From positions 1 to 64,000 of the forward strand of contig JAFQUE010000018.1 of assembly GCA_017408685.1 (NCBI GenBank): a stretch of 64,000 bases of DNA, given 5' to 3'. Shown here one piece after another: positions 18,052-27,070 of this stretch (within the stretch, counting starts at the first letter, position 1; each line of letters begins with the position of its first letter). Position numbers and translations under genes: made by a program. This DNA is from Bacteroidaceae bacterium. Its GTDB lineage: Bacteria; Bacteroidota; Bacteroidia; Bacteroidales; Bacteroidaceae. The notes under the pieces were generated by a model. The model was not told where the DNA came from and made no database searches. It saw only the letters and a list, made by a program, of their open reading frames with translations.

Positions 18052-18100
18052 GATATACAAAAGCCAATCCGCACGACGTGCGGATTTGCTTTTGTATATC
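18052..18100 (+). terminator. Terminator of gdhA
   Basis: A long stem from GATATACAAAAGC to GCTTTTGTATATC encloses an inner TCCGCAC/GTGCGGA stem, followed by TACTTTTTTA. Confidence 0.75.
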
Positions 18101-18112
18101 TACTTTTTTAAG

Positions 18113-18120
18113 TATCTTCG
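18113..18120 (+). promoter_or_regulatory. Promoter of the AmpG-like permease
   Basis: TATCTTCG with TTTG at 18091-18094 as -33, 18 bases away. The -33 falls inside the gdhA terminator arm. Confidence 0.5.
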
Positions 18121-18155
18121 CAGAAGAAAAACACAAGACTTAGAAGTTTCTTAAT

Positions 18156-19421
18156 ATGCTCAAGAAAAACAATGCATGGTTGTGGGTTCCGTCGCTCTAT
18201 TTTGCCTCGGGACTGCCATACCACGCCATCACATCAATATCGGATATAATGTACAAGGACATGGGAGTCGACAATGCAAGCATTGCCCTGTATACAAGCA
18301 TACTCCTTATTCCTTGGACTATAAAACCACTATGGAGTCCATTGGTGGAGATGATTGGCACCAGAAGAAACTGGACATTATACTCACAGTTGCTTCTTGT
18401 ATTCTGCTTTGCTGCAGTAGCCTTTGCTGTACCTTCAAGCAGTTTTATATTGCTTACGTTTGCTGCATTCATGCTTGGAGCGTTTGTATCATCGACTCAC
18501 GACATAGCCCTTGACGGTTTCTACATTTTGGGACTTCCTCAAGAGAAACAATCATTCTTTTCAGGCATACGCAACACATTCTACCGCATTGCAACAGTGT
18601 TCAGTTCAGGCGTACTGGTGATGTTTGCCGACCGCATGGGCAAGTCACTCGAGAACGGGAACCATGCATGGAGCGCAACATTTGCCATCACAGCACTGAT
18701 AATGGCAATACTGTTCTTTTACCACAGAAAGGCAATGCCCAAACCCGCTGATGATATCGCGCGCATGCCGAAAAACATTGGCGAGGTGTTCGGAAACTTT
18801 GGGGACATCATAAAGACATACTTCCAAAAACCTGGTATTTGGGCTACGCTGCTGTTCTTGTTGCTGTTCCGTTTCCCCGAAGCACAGTTGGGCAAAATAG
18901 GTAAACTTTTTCTAATGGACACCCTGGCAGCAGGAGGACTTGAACTGAGTAAAGGTGACATAGGATTCCTTAACGGGGTCATTGGAGTGGCAGGCCTTAT
19001 TGCAGGAGGAATATTAGGCGGAATATGTATATCGCGCAAGGGACTGAAATACTGGCTGTGGCCCATGGTAACGGCAATTTCACTCCCCGACATAGTATAT
19101 GTGTACATGAGCCTTGCACAGCCCGGCAGTCTGGGCATAATAGGTTGTTGCATTTTCATTGAACAACTTGGTTACGGTTTCGGTTTTACTGCATACACGC
19201 TGTACATGATATATTTTGCACAAGGCAAATACCCGACAGCACATTTTGCAATATCCACCGCATTCATGTCACTGGGAATGATGTTACCGGGAATGATTTC
19301 GGGATATATACAGGAATCGGTAGGATACGAAAATTTCTTCATATGGGTAATGCTGTGCACCATTGTAACATTTGCCGTGTCGGCCATAATAAAAATAGAC
19401 CCTAATTTTGGCAAGAAGTAG
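18156..19421 (+). CDS. AmpG-like MFS permease
   Basis: 421 residues with about 12 hydrophobic segments. The opening YFASGLPYHAITSISDIMY and the following PWTIKPLWSPLVE resemble AmpG, the inner-membrane importer of anhydro-muropeptides. SSTHDIALDGFYI is the conserved loop of that branch. The next gene, after a small mobile element, encodes a BadF-type sugar kinase, which fits import and phosphorylation of cell-wall sugars. The substrate is inferred; the fold is clear. Confidence 0.8.
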   Translation: MLKKNNAWLWVPSLYFASGLPYHAITSISDIMYKDMGVDNASIALYTSILLIPWTIKPLWSPLVEMIGTRRNWTLYSQLLLVFCFAAVAFAVPSSSFILLTFAAFMLGAFVSSTHDIALDGFYILGLPQEKQSFFSGIRNTFYRIATVFSSGVLVMFADRMGKSLENGNHAWSATFAITALIMAILFFYHRKAMPKPADDIARMPKNIGEVFGNFGDIIKTYFQKPGIWATLLFLLLFRFPEAQLGKIGKLFLMDTLAAGGLELSKGDIGFLNGVIGVAGLIAGGILGGICISRKGLKYWLWPMVTAISLPDIVYVYMSLAQPGSLGIIGCCIFIEQLGYGFGFTAYTLYMIYFAQGKYPTAHFAISTAFMSLGMMLPGMISGYIQESVGYENFFIWVMLCTIVTFAVSAIIKIDPNFGKK

Positions 19422-19448
19422 AATTTGAAGTATCTTTACAGAGATTTA

Positions 19449-19636
19449 GAAGCTGTTTAAATTTATATCGTTAAGTTTTTTTATATGGCAAAAAGGATGT
19501 TTTATTATTCTTTGAGGGCGCTTGGCTGGCTACGTAACCGAAAAAAGAAGAAAACAGACATTCTTGAATATAAAAAAACAACGAAATAACGGCTTCCAAT
19601 ATAAGAAATACTTTTATTAGAAATTTAAACAACTTC
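19449..19636. mobile_element. Miniature inverted-repeat element (MITE), IS5/IS1031-type signature
   Basis: Terminal inverted repeats GAAGCTGTTTAAATTT (19449-19464) and its near-complement AAATTTAAACAACTTC (19621-19636) match at 15 of 16 positions. TTA flanks both ends (19446-19448 and 19637-19639), a 3-bp duplication of the TNA type made by IS1031-group IS5 transposases. The 188-bp body is too short for a transposase but holds an open frame of about 34 codons from the ATG at 19485, rich in Lys and Arg. It sits between the permease and kinase genes. Confidence 0.75.
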
Positions 19637-19658
19637 TTAGAAAAACTGAGAACATCAT

Positions 19659-20504
19659 ATGACTATACTTATTGCAGACAGCGGCTCAACAAAGACCGAT
19701 TGGGTATTGTGCAACAACGGAAACGTTACAGCACACATAAAGACCCAAGGTCTCAATCCTACCATACAGAGTTCCGAGGAAATTCTCTCGGTCCTTGAAA
19801 CAGAACTGGCAAGAGAGATAGCACCCGACGCACCTGAAAGGATATTCTTCTATGGTGCAGGATGTGCATATGACAATGCTAATAACCGCATGAAGAAAGC
19901 ACTTGCATGCATTTTCCCCACAGCAGAGATATGTATAAACAGCGACCTGCTTGGTGCAGCACGCGCACTATGCGGATGTGAAGAAGGTATTGCATGTATT
20001 TTGGGTACAGGGTCTAATTCATGTCTCTACAATGGCAAGGAAATTGCAGAAAACACCCCATCGCTCGGATACATACTTGGCGATGAAGGCAGCGGAGCAC
20101 ACCTTGGCAGGCAGCTTGTAAGCGACTGCATAAAAAAACAGTTGCCAAAGGAGATAAGGGAAAAATTCCTGCAACAGTACAAACTTGACATTCCTTCGAT
20201 TCTCGAAAGGGTATATCACTCACCACTGCCTAACAGATGGTTGGGAAGTCTCACGCCATTCATTCTGCAGCACCGCAAGAATGCCGACATAAGAACAATG
20301 GTAACAAACTGTTTCGTGCAGTTCTTCAAGCGCAACGTTATGGTATACCGCCATTCATGGTTGCCGATACACATCATTGGCGGAATAGGAATCAGTTTTT
20401 CCGAAGAAATCAAAGAGGCGGCAGAAAGTCTTGGCCTATCCATTGGCAATATAGTAGAAAGTCCCATAGAGGGACTGGTAAAATATCACAGCAACAACCT
20501 ATAA
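19659..20504 (+). CDS. BadF/BadG-type ATPase, probable N-acetylglucosamine-type kinase
   Basis: 281 residues of the ASKHA fold. Phosphate-1 motif ADSGSTKTDWVL is at the N-terminus, phosphate-2/adenosine motifs are GTGSNSCLYNG and IIGGIGISF, and GYILGDEGSGAHLGR is the kinase-specific loop. These are features of the BadF/BadG family members that phosphorylate GlcNAc or related sugars. Position after the AmpG-like permease and 15 bases before the FKBP gene suggests an operon for amino-sugar recovery, now interrupted by the MITE. Specificity is not readable. Confidence 0.85.
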   Translation: MTILIADSGSTKTDWVLCNNGNVTAHIKTQGLNPTIQSSEEILSVLETELAREIAPDAPERIFFYGAGCAYDNANNRMKKALACIFPTAEICINSDLLGAARALCGCEEGIACILGTGSNSCLYNGKEIAENTPSLGYILGDEGSGAHLGRQLVSDCIKKQLPKEIREKFLQQYKLDIPSILERVYHSPLPNRWLGSLTPFILQHRKNADIRTMVTNCFVQFFKRNVMVYRHSWLPIHIIGGIGISFSEEIKEAAESLGLSIGNIVESPIEGLVKYHSNNL

Positions 20505-20519
20505 CCAAATTTTAATATT

Positions 20520-21542
20520 ATGAAGAAATTATTTTCAACTGCAGTTGCATGCGTTTTGGCAACAATGACAATGTCATGCGGCAATGGAGCAAGCGGAACC
20601 CCTTGCTCTAAAGAAAAGTTCGACACACTATCCTACATTGTAGGTATGGACATCTCCACACAGATTGACAACGGCATAATGCCACAGTTGAAGGCCGATT
20701 ACGATGTAATCGTAAACACCATCAAGAAGGCCGTGAACGGCAAAGACAAGTTCAAGGTGGGCGACGTAAAGATTACAAAGGAAAACATTCAGGAGGTAGG
20801 CATGAAGTACCTTGGCCCCGGCATTTCACAGAAAGTACAGGCTGCCATGGCCGACACTACCGGCATGACAGAGGTATTTGACACCCCAACAGACAAGGAA
20901 ATTGCCTCTACACTGCTGGGAGCAGACATCGCTTTCAGTTTTGAGAAAATGCCTTTTGAAATCAAGGCAAAATCACTCATGCAGGGTATCGAGGAGACCC
21001 ACAATGGCAAGCAGATGATTACCACAGAGGAAGCAAGAGAGTTCATGCAGAACTACTTCACCGTTGTACTTCCCGAAAAGAACGGCAAGTTGTCAAAAGA
21101 GTGGCTTGAAAAAATAGAGAAAAAGGAAAAAGGTGTAAAGAAGACCGAATCAGGAATCCTCTACAAGATTGTAAGCGAAGGCGACATGAATGTGAAGGCC
21201 ATAAATGACACCGATACCGTCAAAGTACTCTACACAGGAAAGACACGCGAAGACAAGGTATTCGACAGCAACCGTTGGAGCGACTTGCCCGATGAGCGTA
21301 AGGAGATGATAAAGAAGTTCCAACCCGACCAGGTCGAGAAAGACAACCCGATAGAGTTCCCGCTGAACCGTGTAATCAAGGGTTGGACCGAGGGTATGAA
21401 ACTCGTTGGCCAGGGCGGCAGAATCATCCTCTGGATTCCGGCAGAACTTGCATACGGCAAGCAGGGCGCAGGACAGAATATCGGCGCTAACGAAGCTCTC
21501 TGCTTCGATGTTGAACTGCTTGAGGTAAAGAGCGCGAAATAA
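20520..21542 (+). CDS. FKBP-type peptidyl-prolyl isomerase lipoprotein
   Basis: 340 residues. A lipoprotein signal ends at Cys20 (TMSCGNG). The N-terminal ~170 residues contain two FKBP_N-like helical repeats (SYIVGMDISTQI and the region near EIASTLLGADIAF). A C-terminal FKBP domain follows with VLYTGKTREDKVFDSN, VIKGWTEGMKLVGQGG and IPAELAYGKQG. It is a periplasm-side or outer-membrane-anchored folding factor. It starts 15 bases after the kinase gene and ends at a double hairpin. Confidence 0.93.
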   Translation: MKKLFSTAVACVLATMTMSCGNGASGTPCSKEKFDTLSYIVGMDISTQIDNGIMPQLKADYDVIVNTIKKAVNGKDKFKVGDVKITKENIQEVGMKYLGPGISQKVQAAMADTTGMTEVFDTPTDKEIASTLLGADIAFSFEKMPFEIKAKSLMQGIEETHNGKQMITTEEAREFMQNYFTVVLPEKNGKLSKEWLEKIEKKEKGVKKTESGILYKIVSEGDMNVKAINDTDTVKVLYTGKTREDKVFDSNRWSDLPDERKEMIKKFQPDQVEKDNPIEFPLNRVIKGWTEGMKLVGQGGRIILWIPAELAYGKQGAGQNIGANEALCFDVELLEVKSAK

Positions 21543-21567
21543 TCATATAAACACACAGAACATTTTT

Positions 21568-21595
21568 GCAGGTGCAACCGGAAGATTGCACCTGC
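21568..21595 (+). terminator. Hairpin after the FKBP gene
   Basis: Perfect 10-base arms GCAGGTGCAA and TTGCACCTGC with an 8-base loop, followed by TTTAT. Confidence 0.65.
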
Positions 21596-21599
21596 TTTA

Positions 21600-21642
21600 T
21601 ATACATGAAGAGGGTGACCGCCTGTCACCCTCTTCATGTATA
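21600..21642. terminator. Second hairpin between convergent FKBP and NahK-like genes
   Basis: 19-base perfect arms (21600-21618 and 21624-21642) around a 5-base loop. With the hairpin just upstream it probably serves both convergent genes. Confidence 0.7.
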
Positions 21643-21682
21643 GATAAAAAGATATTGTCTAAATCCTTTTTCAATAAACCAA

Positions 21683-22756
21683 TCACTTCATCACCTCTGC
21701 AATGAAAGCCTGCATTTCGGCCTGATGTGCCTCAACACTCTGCAACAGTTTGAACTGCGCCTTTGAACGTACGAGGTTGTGCTCGGGATACTGTATCTTA
21801 TAATATGTATCGCCGTTGATGTAGTCTGCCAGGAAACGTACAGTCTGCATGTATGGGAACAGCGCAGCAGCGTATGGCAGGTTCTCAACCTCAAGAGGAG
21901 TGATGAATGACGCAGCAGACTTCAAGTAACCTTTTGTGAAAGACTTGAAGATTTCCATATTGAAGTTCACATTGTCAAGGTCCTTGTCATCTTCTTTGCC
22001 GGTGTTGGCTGCTGAACGCAGATAGTCACCGAAATCGGAGAAGATGAAGTTCGGCATTACTGTATCAAGGTCAATTACACAAAGTACGTTGCCTTCCTTA
22101 TCGAAGAGGATATTGTCCACCTTTGTATCGCAGTGGCATATACGCTTCGGGAGTTTGCCCTCGCGGTGCAGACGCTCGCCCTTGCACATCTCCTCGGCGC
22201 GTGCCTCAAGTTCGTCAACAAGCCACTGTACCTCGGCAAGACGACCGGCCTTGTTCTCTGCAACGGCCTCACGCAACTGCTGAAGACGGAACTCCATGTT
22301 GTGGAAGTCCTTGATAGTCTCACCCAGTTCGGCAGGAATATCGGCCAACATAGCCTGGAAATTACCGAATGTCTCGCCAACAATGTAAGATGTCTCGGGA
22401 GTTACAGCAGACATGCCCACGGTATCGGGAATGAACTCCATTACGCGCCAGTACTTTTCGCCGTCGAAGTGATAGTATTTGCCGTCCTTTGCAGGAACGA
22501 ACTTAAGCACCTTACGTGCGATGTCATCGGTACCTGCGGCAACAAGTTTGCCATGTATGTGCTCTGTAACAGCAACAATGTTGTTCATGAGCATATCCAC
22601 ATCGGGGAAGATTGCGTTATTCACGTGCTGCAATACATAGTCGGGAGCATTGCCTTCTGTCTTCACACGATAGGTGGTGTTGATGAGACCATTGCCCAGA
22701 GGAGCCACTTCTACAACATTGCCCTGAATGTTGAACTGAGAAACAATTGTGTTCAT
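21683..22756 (-). CDS. NahK-like N-acetylhexosamine kinase (APH fold)
   Basis: 357 residues. The N-lobe has GNGLINTTYRV near residues 21-31. The catalytic loop HCDTKVDN is at 208-215 (Asp210, Asn215) and the metal-binding IDLDTVMP at 228-235, followed by SDFGDYLRS. These loops resemble N-acetylhexosamine 1-kinase, which phosphorylates GlcNAc/GalNAc at C1 in the lacto-N-biose pathway, more than aminoglycoside kinases. A fucosidase operon upstream on the same strand fits host-glycan salvage. Exact sugar and position of phosphorylation are inference. Confidence 0.75.
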   Translation of the reverse strand: MNTIVSQFNIQGNVVEVAPLGNGLINTTYRVKTEGNAPDYVLQHVNNAIFPDVDMLMNNIVAVTEHIHGKLVAAGTDDIARKVLKFVPAKDGKYYHFDGEKYWRVMEFIPDTVGMSAVTPETSYIVGETFGNFQAMLADIPAELGETIKDFHNMEFRLQQLREAVAENKAGRLAEVQWLVDELEARAEEMCKGERLHREGKLPKRICHCDTKVDNILFDKEGNVLCVIDLDTVMPNFIFSDFGDYLRSAANTGKEDDKDLDNVNFNMEIFKSFTKGYLKSAASFITPLEVENLPYAAALFPYMQTVRFLADYINGDTYYKIQYPEHNLVRSKAQFKLLQSVEAHQAEMQAFIAEVMK

Positions 22757-22870
22757 TGGAGTAATATTTTAAAGGTTAGTATCTATCACGCATAAGTGTG
22801 CTACAGGCAAAAATAAACAAAAGAAAAGAGCATTACAAGATTATAGCAGAATATTTTCCATAAAATAATT

Positions 22871-22892
22871 GCCGGAGGCTGCAGCCTCCGGC
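22871..22892 (-). terminator. Terminator of the fucosidase-GEVED pair
   Basis: A 22-base perfect palindrome (GCCGGAGGCTG and its complement) 29 bases past the minus-strand stop, followed on that strand by AATTATTTTATGG. Confidence 0.8.
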
Positions 22893-22921
22893 AATGTATC
22901 ATATAAAGTTATTTTATGCAG

Positions 22922-25312
22922 TTACTTTATGAGCCATTTGCGACCGTCTATTATGACAATACCCGAATCGGGCAGTCTTTCAAGTCTCTGGCCATGCAGG
23001 TTATATATACCTTTACGTGTATTATCTTCATTGACAACCACGTTCTCAACACCGGTTATGTTATCCAAGCTTATATTAGGATTCTCGACAATATACATTA
23101 CAGAACCGTGGTCGTCCCAAGTCCAGTTGCGGACGGCAGTCAAAGCTTCATTGGTAACAATACAGGCAAAATTCTGAGAGCCTTCGCTATAACCTCCACC
23201 TGCATGAAAACTGAATGTACCGTCACCATTGTCGCGTATCTTATCCAATGCTGTCTTTTCGGCGGTGAACTTATAGTCCCTGCCTTCACGGGTTACATAC
23301 TCCTGCTTTGCAGGCTGGAACAGGTAATATTCCCCTTCTTCTTGAATAATCTGCCACACAACGGTCATATCAAAAGGGCTGACAGCCTCCTTATAAATAC
23401 TTACCACACTCTGGTTGGAGGGAAGATTATTATATGAAGAGTTTGTCATACCTCGCAAACTGAGATAAGTATCAGAAATGGTAGTATTCCACGCAAGATA
23501 TCCTTCGCCACTCTTGGCCTTGATATGATAAACAGCGTCATTGCTCAATTCGCTTAACGATGTTACCTGACGATAATCTTGAATCTTTTCATATTTGACC
23601 GAAAGTACCTTGTTCTCTGTATCCAATGACAACTCTGCAGTATATCCTTCGACATCGATGACTTCAACATCCTCTACGGTAAAGAATTGGGTCACCCTGA
23701 TAACATCACCGTTCTTATACTCCTTGCCTGCATATACAATACCGCCATCGGCACCTGTAACGCTTACATTATACTCATAAGCCTGCTGCATATCTCCCTT
23801 GATACTTACCTGGCTGCCACGGATATACTCCGCCGGGATAGTATATGTACCGTCGGCAGCGATTGCATTTTGAGGAACATTAACCTCAATCCAGTTAGGA
23901 TTGCCATTGTCATCAAGTTGTTCGGCAGCATTCACATTATAGCCATACTTGAGAGCAAAACCATTCTGTATGAATCCCGGAGCAGGAATATCCTTTACCT
24001 CCAAAGGTTCGCCATAACTTGTCACATAGCCCTGCAATGCGCTTTCATCGGCAGCCAGCACAATGTCGCCATTGAGCTGCGAGGCACTTACAGTCACCTT
24101 GTCGCCATGCACATCGAGCATAAGGTCTACATATCCGCCGCCATCTGAAACGACAGTGCTGCTTCCTGCCGGGTCAATGCTGTTCCAGTCGACCTTGTAA
24201 CGCATGCGGTAGAGACCAGGCTCTGTTCCGGCAGGGATGGTGAATGAAGGAACACCACCACCGATTGTATTACCGTCGCCGACAGTAGTACCGTCACTCT
24301 TGTACCATGTGTTGCCAACCTTGTAAGCGCTGTAGCTGACAATTTCGCTGCCGTCTGCCGGTGTACCATTATCGTTTATCTCGTATTCGAATTTACCGTT
24401 GTTGTTCCAATCGACATACACATAAGCACTCATCCAAGAGCCTGAGTAGTTGAATGTCGGCTGTACTTGAGCGCCGGCCTTTGCCGAAAAGACACTGATA
24501 GTAGTATTATCGGTATATACCTTGCTGGTATTTGCTGCAGATGTGTAGTTAACTCCGTCAGACGTAAGACCTACACTATTAAGTGAGCGGTCCTTACGGG
24601 TCCTTGCCGCATCCTTGTCATAGGTAAGAGCATATTTATCGGTTGAGAAACGCTTGTCTGGATTATTGTCAACAACAATCTCATCGAAATATGCAACCCA
24701 GTCGGCATTGTCGGCATGAGGCGAGCGTACATCGGGAACAATAACCAAAGAGTAGATATCGATACCGCTATTGGCATTTTCCTCTTTTGAATAAGAGAAT
24801 CCCTTGAAACTGACTACGATGTCCTGCCAGCCTTCCTTTGGAGCGACATTGATGTTGGTGATTGCCCAGAACTGCTCCTCCTCACCTGTTTGCCAACTCC
24901 AACTCTCCTCTATTCGCTTACCCAAACCGATTACCATCATACGACTGTCGGCCGGTTTATCCTTGAGGTAAGTCATTACGTGAATGTACTGCAACTGTTT
25001 GGTCATGCGGATAGGTTCCTTGAGGTCTATCCTCACGCCGAATGCGTTGCTGCCGAAGCGGCTACGCTGCAGAGCAACGACCTTTCCGGTTGAGTTGGGA
25101 GCAACACCGAGTACCTCATCTACTGATACATCAGGATTTTCAGTAACACCAGCGTTTCCTGTGAGAGCACCTGTGCGGAAAGGACTCTCTTCCCATTTAT
25201 CATATACACTAATGGATTTATAGTCCTCGCTATCGAATGTTATCGTTGTCTGTGCCGAAGATGTAAGGCTTAAAAACATCAACGCAGCAGAAAATAAAAT
25301 ATTCTTTTTCAT
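22922..25312 (-). CDS. Secreted GEVED-domain protein with possible beta-trefoil and sorting tail
   Basis: 796 residues. The signal peptide ends near residue 20 (TSSAQ). An N-terminal beta-sandwich (about 25-220, ending ADWVAYFDEIVVDNNP) resembles a carbohydrate-binding jelly roll. A GEVED domain spans about 275-410 (YVYVDWNNNGKFEYE, YRMRYKVDWNSIDPAG). Further beta domains follow. The region about 590-750 (YHIKAKSGEGYLAWN, YYLFQPAKQEYVTREG) looks ricin/beta-trefoil-like. The end (KGIYNLHGQRL, GIVIIDGRKWLIK) resembles a type IX sorting tail. It lies 34 bases downstream of the fucosidase and probably shares its mRNA. Confidence 0.75.
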   Translation of the reverse strand: MKKNILFSAALMFLSLTSSAQTTITFDSEDYKSISVYDKWEESPFRTGALTGNAGVTENPDVSVDEVLGVAPNSTGKVVALQRSRFGSNAFGVRIDLKEPIRMTKQLQYIHVMTYLKDKPADSRMMVIGLGKRIEESWSWQTGEEEQFWAITNINVAPKEGWQDIVVSFKGFSYSKEENANSGIDIYSLVIVPDVRSPHADNADWVAYFDEIVVDNNPDKRFSTDKYALTYDKDAARTRKDRSLNSVGLTSDGVNYTSAANTSKVYTDNTTISVFSAKAGAQVQPTFNYSGSWMSAYVYVDWNNNGKFEYEINDNGTPADGSEIVSYSAYKVGNTWYKSDGTTVGDGNTIGGGVPSFTIPAGTEPGLYRMRYKVDWNSIDPAGSSTVVSDGGGYVDLMLDVHGDKVTVSASQLNGDIVLAADESALQGYVTSYGEPLEVKDIPAPGFIQNGFALKYGYNVNAAEQLDDNGNPNWIEVNVPQNAIAADGTYTIPAEYIRGSQVSIKGDMQQAYEYNVSVTGADGGIVYAGKEYKNGDVIRVTQFFTVEDVEVIDVEGYTAELSLDTENKVLSVKYEKIQDYRQVTSLSELSNDAVYHIKAKSGEGYLAWNTTISDTYLSLRGMTNSSYNNLPSNQSVVSIYKEAVSPFDMTVVWQIIQEEGEYYLFQPAKQEYVTREGRDYKFTAEKTALDKIRDNGDGTFSFHAGGGYSEGSQNFACIVTNEALTAVRNWTWDDHGSVMYIVENPNISLDNITGVENVVVNEDNTRKGIYNLHGQRLERLPDSGIVIIDGRKWLIK

Positions 25313-25346
25313 AAGTTTTCGTTTTTATTATTTGTGTCGATGTTTA

Positions 25347-26882
25347 TTAATATACGTTCAAATTAGAGAGTAAAGGACAAGCACGGCTATCCAGAATAGT
25401 TATGCGTAGTTTCTTTGCGTTGTAACCGCTACCGAAACTCTCGCTTGTTTTTCCGTTCAAAGGAATAATGCGCTTGTAGCCGACAGTTGTTGTCTGCATT
25501 GCAGGGCAAAGTTCGGTCCACATTGTTCCATCGGAACTGTATTCAATCTTGAAGTCCTTAATACGTTGACCCAAGAATACAGGTTCCTGCATAACCAGAT
25601 AACGAATCACTTGAGGAGTATCCCAAGACAGCGTTATTGTTGCTGTAAGGTTTTCGTCATTTGTACCCCAATATGTTTCCTTGTTGCCATCGGTAAGGTT
25701 AGCGGCCTCATATTTGCCACCTGTACGTGTATCGCTGACCTCAATTGTTGCACTCTTTGCGAAATCAGTTGCTGCAGTACTCTCGTCAAGACCATAAACA
25801 GGCACTGCCAGACGTTCATGCAACATCTTGCCAAGTTTCACCAACTCGTTCACTGTGTTATCGGGGAGTACACCATACTGGTCAGGAGGACAGTTGAGAA
25901 TGAGGGTCGCATTGCGGCCTACAGTCTCAAGATACATCTGGAACAGGCGCTCGGCACTTTTCATAGTCTCTCCCTGGTGCCAGAACCAGCCCGCGCTTGT
26001 AGCCTTGGCGTCACTCTCACCGGGATTCCAGAACCAGCCGTTGATGTCGCCCTCTTCGCGTATAACAGACTCGGACATATAGTCGGTCATTGCCCAGTTT
26101 GTCTCGCCGGCATAGCCCGATTCGTTACCAATCCAGCGTGCCTCGCCACCTACACCCCAGAGGACACAGTTGGGTGCAATCTTATGAACACGTGTACGCA
26201 AGTTAGGGGTATCATAATAGATTTCAGCATCAATATTGCGTGTGCCGCCCTCGCCACCATAGTAACCATCGCCGCCACGTGCGCCGTCGAACCACATCTC
26301 AAATTGGTCAGAACCATATTCGGCCAACTCCTCACACTGCTTCAAGAACACCTCTGTAACATAAGTATCCTTGCCATAGTGTGCTGAGTTGCGGTCCCAT
26401 GGAGAGATGTAGAAACCGTACTTCATGTCATGCTTTTGACTTGCCTCGGCAAATAGTTTGGGTATATTGGCATTGCGACCATACTCTGAACCCGAACCAC
26501 TTATATTGTGGGTTGTTGTTGCCGTAGGCCACAAGCAGAAACCGTCGTGGTGCTTTACAACAGCAATACCGCCATTCATTCCGGCAGCCTTCACTGCAGT
26601 AACCCACTGTTCGGGATTCGGCATACCCTTTGGAGCATAAATTGACTCTTTCTCATTGCCATAACCCCACTCCAAACCGGTAAATGTATTCATACCATAG
26701 TGGAAAAAGGCATAGAACTCTGTTTCGTTCCACAACAGTTGTCGCTCATGGGGCACGGGGTGCACCGGAGCAGGCTCATTGTCGGGGTTGGCAGGAGTTT
26801 CATCTTTAAGCTGAAACTGTGCCATTGTGGCCATTGGAGCCAACAACCCGCAAAAGACTAAAGTTGTAAATAGTTTTTTCAT
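25347..26882 (-). CDS. Alpha-L-fucosidase, GH29, with C-terminal F5/8-type domain
   Basis: 511 residues. A signal peptide ends near Ala21-Gln22. The GH29 barrel covers about 45-390, with the nucleophile region FEMWFDGARGG (Asp199) and substrate-binding VVKHHDGFCLWPT. The C-terminal ~120 residues (SGKYEAANLTDGNKETYWG type; TATITLSWDTPQVIRYLVMQE) form a discoidin-like carbohydrate-binding domain. The enzyme removes terminal fucose from host glycans in the periplasm or outside. It heads a two-gene unit with the GEVED protein. Confidence 0.92.
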   Translation of the reverse strand: MKKLFTTLVFCGLLAPMATMAQFQLKDETPANPDNEPAPVHPVPHERQLLWNETEFYAFFHYGMNTFTGLEWGYGNEKESIYAPKGMPNPEQWVTAVKAAGMNGGIAVVKHHDGFCLWPTATTTHNISGSGSEYGRNANIPKLFAEASQKHDMKYGFYISPWDRNSAHYGKDTYVTEVFLKQCEELAEYGSDQFEMWFDGARGGDGYYGGEGGTRNIDAEIYYDTPNLRTRVHKIAPNCVLWGVGGEARWIGNESGYAGETNWAMTDYMSESVIREEGDINGWFWNPGESDAKATSAGWFWHQGETMKSAERLFQMYLETVGRNATLILNCPPDQYGVLPDNTVNELVKLGKMLHERLAVPVYGLDESTAATDFAKSATIEVSDTRTGGKYEAANLTDGNKETYWGTNDENLTATITLSWDTPQVIRYLVMQEPVFLGQRIKDFKIEYSSDGTMWTELCPAMQTTTVGYKRIIPLNGKTSESFGSGYNAKKLRITILDSRACPLLSNLNVY

Positions 26883-26994
26883 CTTTTTGGTTTAATGGTT
26901 AGTTAAAAAATCTTCACACAATATATAATGGACAGCATGACACTGAACCACGCTACTCCATTTTTGCAAAGAAAGGAAAAAAAAAGGAGATTGC

Positions 26995-27002
26995 CAAAGT
27001 TA
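26995..27002 (-). promoter_or_regulatory. -7 box of the fucosidase unit
   Basis: TAACTTTG on the minus strand fits TAnnTTTG and implies an untranslated leader of about 105 bases. Confidence 0.45.
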
Positions 27003-27070
27003 TATTATTGAAATTTGGATTAATTTATATAAAATGAATATCTTTTAACTAAAAGCGGAAATATATGTAT

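Noticed and set aside
25566..26387. A 273-codon plus-strand open frame within the fucosidase gene
   Set aside because: Antisense to a confident GH29 gene and without start context or recognisable domain.
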